DNA from: Pseudomonadota bacterium
GTDB taxonomy: Bacteria; Pseudomonadota; Alphaproteobacteria; Rhizobiales; Xanthobacteraceae
Direction of reading: 5' to 3'
Assembly (NCBI GenBank): GCA_023434095.1
Contig: JAEYTJ010000103.1
Coordinates: 1 to 27,702, forward strand
DNA: 27,702 nucleotides
Part shown: one piece after another, positions 22,578 to 27,702 of the stretch
How the letters are laid out: every line of letters starts with the position of its first letter
Numbering within the stretch: the stretch's first letter is position 1
Notes under the pieces: generated by a model
What the model was told of the DNA's origin: nothing
Database searches by the model: none
What the model saw: the letters and a program-made list of their open reading frames with translations, nothing else
Position numbers and translations under genes: made by a program

Positions 22578-23747
22578 ATGAACGCGCGCGCCTTGCTCTC
22601 CAATGCGATGCCCGAACTCGTCGCATTGCGTCGGGACCTTCACGCGCATCCCGAACTCGGCCTGGAGGAGGTGCGCACCTCCGACCTCATTGCGCGTGAG
22701 CTCGCCGCGCTCGGCTACCAGGTCACGCGCGGGCTCGCCAAGACCGGGCTGGTGGCGACGCTGTCGCAGGGCAGCAGCGGGCGCTCGGTCGGGGTGCGCG
22801 CCGACATCGACGCGCTGCCGATCGTCGAGGAGACGGGCCTGCCCTATGCCAGCACGACGCCGGGGCTGATGCACGCCTGCGGCCATGACGGGCACACTGC
22901 CATGCTGATCGGCGCGGCGCGCGCCATCGCCGAGCGGCGCAACTTCGACGGCACGGTGCATCTCATCTTCCAGCCGGCTGAAGAGAATTTCGGCGGCGCG
23001 AAGATCATGGTGGAGGAGGGGCTGTTCGACCGCTTCCCCTGCGGCGCGGTGTTCGCCCTGCACAATGATCCGGAGGTTCCCTTCGGCACCTTCGTGTTCC
23101 GCGACGGGCCGATCATGGCGGCGGTGGATGAATGCCGCATTACCGTCCATGGCCGCGGCGGGCACGGGGCGGAGCCGCAATCGACGGCCGACCCCATCGT
23201 CGCCGGGGCGTCCATCGTCATGGCGCTGCAATCCATCGTGGCGCGCAATATCCACCCCATGGACCCGAGCGTGATCACCGTCGGCGCCTTCCATGCCGGG
23301 GCGGCGAGCAATGTCATTCCCGAACGCGCCGAGCTGGTGGTCGGCATCCGCTCCTTCGACGCGTGCGTGCGCGACGAGCTGGAGCGCCGCATCCGCCTGA
23401 TCGCCGAGGGGCAGGCGGCAAGCTACGGCATGAGCGCCACGGTGGACTATCAGCGCAGCTATGACGCCACCATCAACCACGCGGCGGAGACGGACTTCCT
23501 GCGCGCGCTCGCCAACCGTTTCGCCGGGGCGGACAAGGTGCGCGAGATGGCGCGTCCCAGCATGGGCAGTGAGGATTTCGCCTATATGCTGAAGGAGCGG
23601 CCGGGCAGCTATTTCTTCCTCGGGGGGAGGGTGTCGGAGGCGGACCGCCCGCTCCACCATCCCGGCTATAATTTCAACGACGATCTGCTGCCGATCGGCG
23701 CCGCCTTCTGGACCGAGCTGGTCGAGACCTATCTGAAACCGGCGTAA
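22578..23747 (+). CDS. M20 family metal-dependent amidohydrolase (hippurate/N-acyl-amino acid hydrolase type)
   Basis: A 389-aa cytosolic hydrolase of the M20/M40 amidohydrolase class. The opening RRDLHAHPELG (18-28), RADIDALP (74-81), the metal-binding cluster CGHDGH (101-106) and the QPAEEN segment with E135-E136 (general base and ligand) are intact, as is the dimerisation lid domain with HGRGGHGAEP and the final His of RPLHHPGYNFND. Family members cleave amide bonds of N-acyl or N-aromatic-acyl amino acids, or related amides. It begins 2 bases after the permease stop with GGAG in the end of that gene, so the imported compound is likely its substrate, perhaps an N-acylated arginine-like amino acid. 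The exact substrate cannot be told. Confidence 0.9.
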   Translation: MNARALLSNAMPELVALRRDLHAHPELGLEEVRTSDLIARELAALGYQVTRGLAKTGLVATLSQGSSGRSVGVRADIDALPIVEETGLPYASTTPGLMHACGHDGHTAMLIGAARAIAERRNFDGTVHLIFQPAEENFGGAKIMVEEGLFDRFPCGAVFALHNDPEVPFGTFVFRDGPIMAAVDECRITVHGRGGHGAEPQSTADPIVAGASIVMALQSIVARNIHPMDPSVITVGAFHAGAASNVIPERAELVVGIRSFDACVRDELERRIRLIAEGQAASYGMSATVDYQRSYDATINHAAETDFLRALANRFAGADKVREMARPSMGSEDFAYMLKERPGSYFFLGGRVSEADRPLHHPGYNFNDDLLPIGAAFWTELVETYLKPA

Positions 23748-23783
23748 GCGGGCCGGCTTGCGGCGGGCGAAAGACGAGGTTTC

Positions 23784-24686
23784 ATGCGAGTGCCCTCGAC
23801 ACAGGCGCTGCGGGCGCTGGAAGCCTTCGCCCGCCATGGCACGGTCTGGCAGGCGGCGGCGGAGCTGAACATCACCCGCAGCGCGGTCAGCCACCAGTTG
23901 CGCTTCCTCGAACAGGATCTCGGCTTCGCCCTGCTCCAGCGCGCCGGCAAGGGCGTGAGCCTGACGCCGCAGGGCAAGCGCTACGCCGCCGATGTGCGCA
24001 CCGCTCTGGCCCTCTTGGCCGACGCGGCGGTGCAATATGGCGATCGCGGGCTGTTGCAGGGGGCAATCACCATCAGCTCGACGCCGGGCTTCGCCACCTT
24101 CTGGCTCTGCACCCATATCGCCGAGTTCCGCCAGCTCCACCCCGGCGTGACGCTGCGCATCGTTACCCCGTCGCGGCTGGAGGATGTCGACGCGCCGGGC
24201 GTCGACGCCTTCATCGCCTATGGCGACGGCGACTGGCCGCGCCACAGCGTGGAACTGCTCAGCGTGGTCGATTTCATGCCGGTGTGCAGCCCGGTGTTGC
24301 TCAACCAACTCGGCGGCCTGAGCGAGCCGGTGGACGTCTTCCGTACGGTGCTGCTGCATCTCGACGGCCTGGGCGACTGGTTCACCTGGCTGTCGGCGGC
24401 CGGTGTCGTGGCGCCGCGCACCGACCAGGGCGTTATCTTCTCCGACATGAACCTCGTTCTCGCGGCGGCGCTGGCGGGGCAGGGGATCGCCATCGGCGAC
24501 AATTTCGTCTGCCGGCAGGCGGTTGAGACCGGGCGGCTGGTGGTGCCGTTCGATCTCACCATCCGCGCCTCGCGCGCTTACTACTTCGTCACGCCGCGCG
24601 ACCGCCCCGGCAATCCCGCGATCGAGGCCTTCGCGGACTGGCTGAAATCGCGCCTCGTGCAGACCGCGCCGGTCATGCGCCTATGA
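23784..24686 (+). CDS. LysR family transcriptional regulator (GcvA-like)
   Basis: A 300-aa regulator of the LysR type. The winged helix-turn-helix is at about residues 5-65 (VPSTQALRALEAFARHGTVWQAAAELNITRS is split across helices; ITRSAVSHQLRFLEQDLG is the recognition part), followed by the linker helix and the two-lobed effector domain (from about 90, GAITISSTPGFATFWL). The style SHQLRFLEQDLG plus ARHGTVWQAAAEL is that of the GcvA branch. GAGG lies 5 bases before the ATG. It follows the M20 gene on the same strand after 36 bases, so it probably closes the operon and may control it or the divergent promoter at 19106-19297. The second importer begins downstream after a 149-base gap. Confidence 0.92.
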   Translation: MRVPSTQALRALEAFARHGTVWQAAAELNITRSAVSHQLRFLEQDLGFALLQRAGKGVSLTPQGKRYAADVRTALALLADAAVQYGDRGLLQGAITISSTPGFATFWLCTHIAEFRQLHPGVTLRIVTPSRLEDVDAPGVDAFIAYGDGDWPRHSVELLSVVDFMPVCSPVLLNQLGGLSEPVDVFRTVLLHLDGLGDWFTWLSAAGVVAPRTDQGVIFSDMNLVLAAALAGQGIAIGDNFVCRQAVETGRLVVPFDLTIRASRAYYFVTPRDRPGNPAIEAFADWLKSRLVQTAPVMRL

Positions 24687-24761
24687 ATGCTGAATTGATA
24701 GGCGTTGTAAGATCCGTGCTCAGTACGTCAACAATGGCGTGAATTTATAGCTACAGCATTC
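24685..24761. repeat. Widely spaced inverted repeat upstream of the polyamine importer
   Basis: GAATGCTG (24685-24692, overlapping the end of the LysR gene) and CAGCATTC (24754-24761) are perfect inverted copies 61 bases apart in an A/T-rich region. This could be a pair of operator half-regions used in looping. The match is only 8 bases, so chance is possible. Confidence 0.3.
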
Positions 24762-24776
24762 GGCATTTTTATTCAT

Positions 24777-24805
24777 TTGAGGTGAGCGGATCGCGAGATT
24801 AGGAT
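24777..24805 (+). promoter_or_regulatory. Candidate promoter of the polyamine-type ABC operon
   Basis: TTGAGG (24777-24782) and TAGGAT (24800-24805) are separated by 17 bases and lie about 31 bases before the GTG start of the ATPase gene, in the only A/T-rich gap nearby. The hexamers match the housekeeping consensus only in part. Confidence 0.4.
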
Positions 24806-24835
24806 TTCTACATATACAGGGAGCACACGACGAAC

Positions 24836-25918
<1,083 letters not shown>

Positions 25919-25936
25919 AAACAGCAGGAGCACGCC

Positions 25937-27052
25937 GTGAACGACGCATTCCAGAAAGACTGCCTCGACATTCTCGCGGCGAAGGCCGCGCGGGGCGAGA
26001 TCGACCGCCGCCGCTTCACCCAGCTCGCCGCGATGGTCTTCGGCGGCGCGGCCCTGCTGCTGCGCACGCCGGAGGCGCTGGCGCAGGTGCGCCAGCTCGT
26101 GCTGGTCAATTGGGGCGGCGACGCGCTGAAGGCCTATGACAGGGCCTATGGCCAGCCCTTCGAGAAGGCGACCGGCATCGTCGTCAAGGAGGACGGCACC
26201 GGCCCGACCGAGGGCGCCATCGCCGCCCAGTTCAAGAGCGGCAAGCCGACCTGGGATATCGTCGATGCCGATCCGTTCTCGGCCATCTCGCTCGGCAAGC
26301 AGGGAATGATCGAACCGATCGACTATACGATCGTCGACAAGGCGAAGATGCGGCCCGGCTTCGACTGGGAATACGCCGCCTCGACCTATTTCTTCTCCTA
26401 TGTCCTTGCCTATGACGCGGAGAAATACGGTGCCAACCCGCCCAAGACCATGGCCGACTTCTTCGATGTGAAGACGTTCCCGGGCAAGCGCACCATGTAT
26501 AAATGGGGCGCGGGCATGTGGGAGGCGGCGCTGCTGGCCGATGGCGTCGCGCCGGACAAGCTCTACCCGCTCGATCTCAAGCGCGCCCATGCCAAGATCG
26601 CCGCGCTGAAGCCGGATGTCGCGGCCTATTGGGGCGGCGGTGCGGAGAGCCAGCAGCTGATGCTGAGCGGCGACGCCTCGATGGGGCTGATCTGGTCTAC
26701 CCGCGCCTCGCTGATCGAGAAGGATTCCGGCGGCCAGATCAAGTTCACCTGGAATCAGGGTTTGCTGTCGCCGGGCGCGCTGGCGGTGATCAAGAACAAT
26801 CCGGGCGGCAAGGAGAACGCGATGAAGTTCATCGCCTCGACCTCCGTCCCCGAACGCCAGCTGGTCATGTTCGAGATGCTCGGGCAGGGACCGGCGAACC
26901 CGGCGACCGATGCGCTGATCCCGGCCGACCAGAAGCGCTACAACCCGGTCGACCCCGCCAACATGAAAAGCCAGGCGGTGCTCGACATGCCCTGGTACGC
27001 CGAAAATTACGGCGCCGCTCTCGACGAGTTCACCAAGGTCATCTCGGCCTGA
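25937..27052 (+). CDS. Polyamine-type ABC transporter substrate-binding protein (PotD/PotF-like), Tat-exported
   Basis: A 371-aa periplasmic binding protein of the extracellular solute-binding family 1/PotD type. The N-terminus carries a Tat-like signal: RRRF at 24-27, a hydrophobic stretch, and cleavage after ALA at about 49. The mature part starts QLVLVNWGGDALKAYDRAYG, as in polyamine and opine binding proteins, with WDIVDADPFSAI and PGALAVIKNNPGGKENAMKFI later. The GTG start has AGGAG 8 bases upstream and lies 18 bases after the ATPase gene. A hairpin follows before the permease gene. Export of the folded protein by Tat is inferred from the signal. Ligand is not determined by sequence. Confidence 0.9.
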   Translation: MNDAFQKDCLDILAAKAARGEIDRRRFTQLAAMVFGGAALLLRTPEALAQVRQLVLVNWGGDALKAYDRAYGQPFEKATGIVVKEDGTGPTEGAIAAQFKSGKPTWDIVDADPFSAISLGKQGMIEPIDYTIVDKAKMRPGFDWEYAASTYFFSYVLAYDAEKYGANPPKTMADFFDVKTFPGKRTMYKWGAGMWEAALLADGVAPDKLYPLDLKRAHAKIAALKPDVAAYWGGGAESQQLMLSGDASMGLIWSTRASLIEKDSGGQIKFTWNQGLLSPGALAVIKNNPGGKENAMKFIASTSVPERQLVMFEMLGQGPANPATDALIPADQKRYNPVDPANMKSQAVLDMPWYAENYGAALDEFTKVISA

Positions 27053-27060
27053 GGCCCGCG

Positions 27061-27085
27061 CCCTCCCGCGCGCCGCGCGAGAGGG
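27061..27085 (+). repeat. Intercistronic hairpin after the second binding-protein gene
   Basis: CCCTC-C-CGCGC (27061-27071) pairs with GCGCG-A-GAGGG (27075-27085) around a 3-base GCC loop with one internal mismatch, 8 bases after the stop. No T-tract follows. It parallels the hairpin after the first binding-protein gene and may raise binding-protein over permease output. Confidence 0.55.
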
Positions 27086-27107
27086 CTGTACCCTCGACGG
27101 ATCAACC

Positions 27108-27702
27108 ATGCGCATGCGCTCGGATGTCTGGCCCGCAATCGCCCTGACGGCACCTCTGGTGCTGTTCCTGGCGTTTGCTTATGCGCTGCCCTTCCTCGGC
27201 GTCGCGTTGTGGAGCGTGACGCTGCCGGAGCCGGGGGTGGGGCAGTATGAGCGGCTGGTGAGCGATCCGCTGGTGCTGTCGGTGTTCCTGCGCACCTTCC
27301 GCATTTGTTTTCTCGTCACGCTGATCGCGGTGGCCTGCGCCTATGCCGTCACCTATGTCTGGGTGCGGGGCTCAAGGATGCAGCGCCGGCTCATTGAGAT
27401 CTGCATCTTCGTCCCGTTCTGGATCTCGCTCCTGACCCGCGCCTTCGGCTGGCTGGCGCTGCTGTCCAATCGCGGCATCGTCAATAGCGGACTGGAGGCG
27501 CTCGGCCTCATCGACGCGCCGCTGGCGCTGGTGCGCAACGAGCCGAGCGTGATCGCCGGCATGGTGCATGTGCTTATCCCCTTCGCCGTGCTGCCGCTCG
27601 CCTCCGCGATGCGGGCGGTGGACGAGCGGGTGCTGCTCGCGGCCCGTGGCATGGGGGCGTCGCGCCTGCGCATCTTCTGGTCGGTGTTCTTCCCGATGAC
27701 GC
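27108..27702 (+). CDS. Polyamine-type ABC transporter permease (PotB-like), truncated by window end
   Basis: The first 198 codons of an inner-membrane permease; the frame runs off the right edge. The first membrane segment is WPAIALTAPLVLFLAFAYAL after a short basic N-terminus (MRMRSD), followed by further helices such as ICFLVTLIAVACAYAV and the segment VPFWISLLTRAFGWLALL, a conserved feature of PotB-type permeases for polyamines and opines. The last residues (ARGMGASRLRIFWSVFFPM) are the start of the EAA ATPase-docking loop. It starts 55 bases after the binding-protein stop, beyond a hairpin, with only a weak ribosome site. The PotC-like partner is expected immediately downstream. Confidence 0.88.
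   Translation, partial: MRMRSDVWPAIALTAPLVLFLAFAYALPFLGVALWSVTLPEPGVGQYERLVSDPLVLSVFLRTFRICFLVTLIAVACAYAVTYVWVRGSRMQRRLIEICIFVPFWISLLTRAFGWLALLSNRGIVNSGLEALGLIDAPLALVRNEPSVIAGMVHVLIPFAVLPLASAMRAVDERVLLAARGMGASRLRIFWSVFFPMT

Noticed and set aside
22539..24359. 606-codon minus-strand frame opposite the M20 and LysR genes
   Set aside because: Shadow frame; the plus-strand proteins have intact catalytic and DNA-binding motifs.

Overview
The window is chromosomal DNA of a high-GC alphaproteobacterium, most likely a Hyphomicrobiales species (Xanthobacteraceae-like; inferred, no search was run). Supporting signs are an alpha-type RpoH, the DUF6476 and DUF6894 families, a KaiC/KaiB/HWE-kinase operon, a GGAAC-N16-CGTT (EcfG-type) promoter, GTG starts and dense ATGA-coupled operons.

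Layout. (1) 1-3600, housekeeping: the 3' end of a probable pntB with its terminator, a two-CBS-domain protein, rpoH (minus) interrupted by a frameshift in a G10 tract, a RluA-family pseudouridine synthase (minus) whose start codon overlaps that of a divergent DUF6476 membrane protein, and tRNA-Glu(CTC) with a good promoter. (2) 3595-9671: a gene-poor patch with a probable serine-recombinase remnant beside the tRNA, a methyltransferase with regulatory domain (minus), and a 3.8-kb classical autotransporter. (3) 9680-14605, signalling: kaiC-kaiB-HWE histidine kinase (minus, all ATGA-coupled), divergent from a DUF6894 gene behind an EcfG-type promoter and a Crp/Fnr-family regulator. (4) 14740-27702, arginine/polyamine island: a minus-strand operon (DDAH/arginine-deiminase-like hydrolase, BetI-like TetR regulator, AruH-like arginine:pyruvate aminotransferase, AruI-like 2-ketoarginine decarboxylase) diverges from a plus-strand polar amino acid ABC importer followed by an M20 amidohydrolase and a GcvA-like LysR regulator. 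A second, spermidine/putrescine-type ABC importer (ATPase, Tat-exported binding protein, permease cut by the window end) follows.

How they work together (inference). Region 4 reads as uptake plus catabolism of arginine or substituted guanidino compounds: import, optional amide or guanidine hydrolysis, transamination to 2-ketoarginine and decarboxylation to 4-guanidinobutyraldehyde, controlled by a TetR and a LysR regulator around a shared divergent promoter with clear inverted repeats. Region 3 joins a KaiA-less KaiBC timer to a PAS/HWE kinase, a kinase class that often feeds the alphaproteobacterial general stress response; the neighbouring stress-type promoter fits this. The most notable items are the frameshifted rpoH, the KaiBC-kinase/stress junction, the regulatory structure between the two arginine operons including a 15-codon upstream ORF, and matching hairpins after both binding-protein genes.
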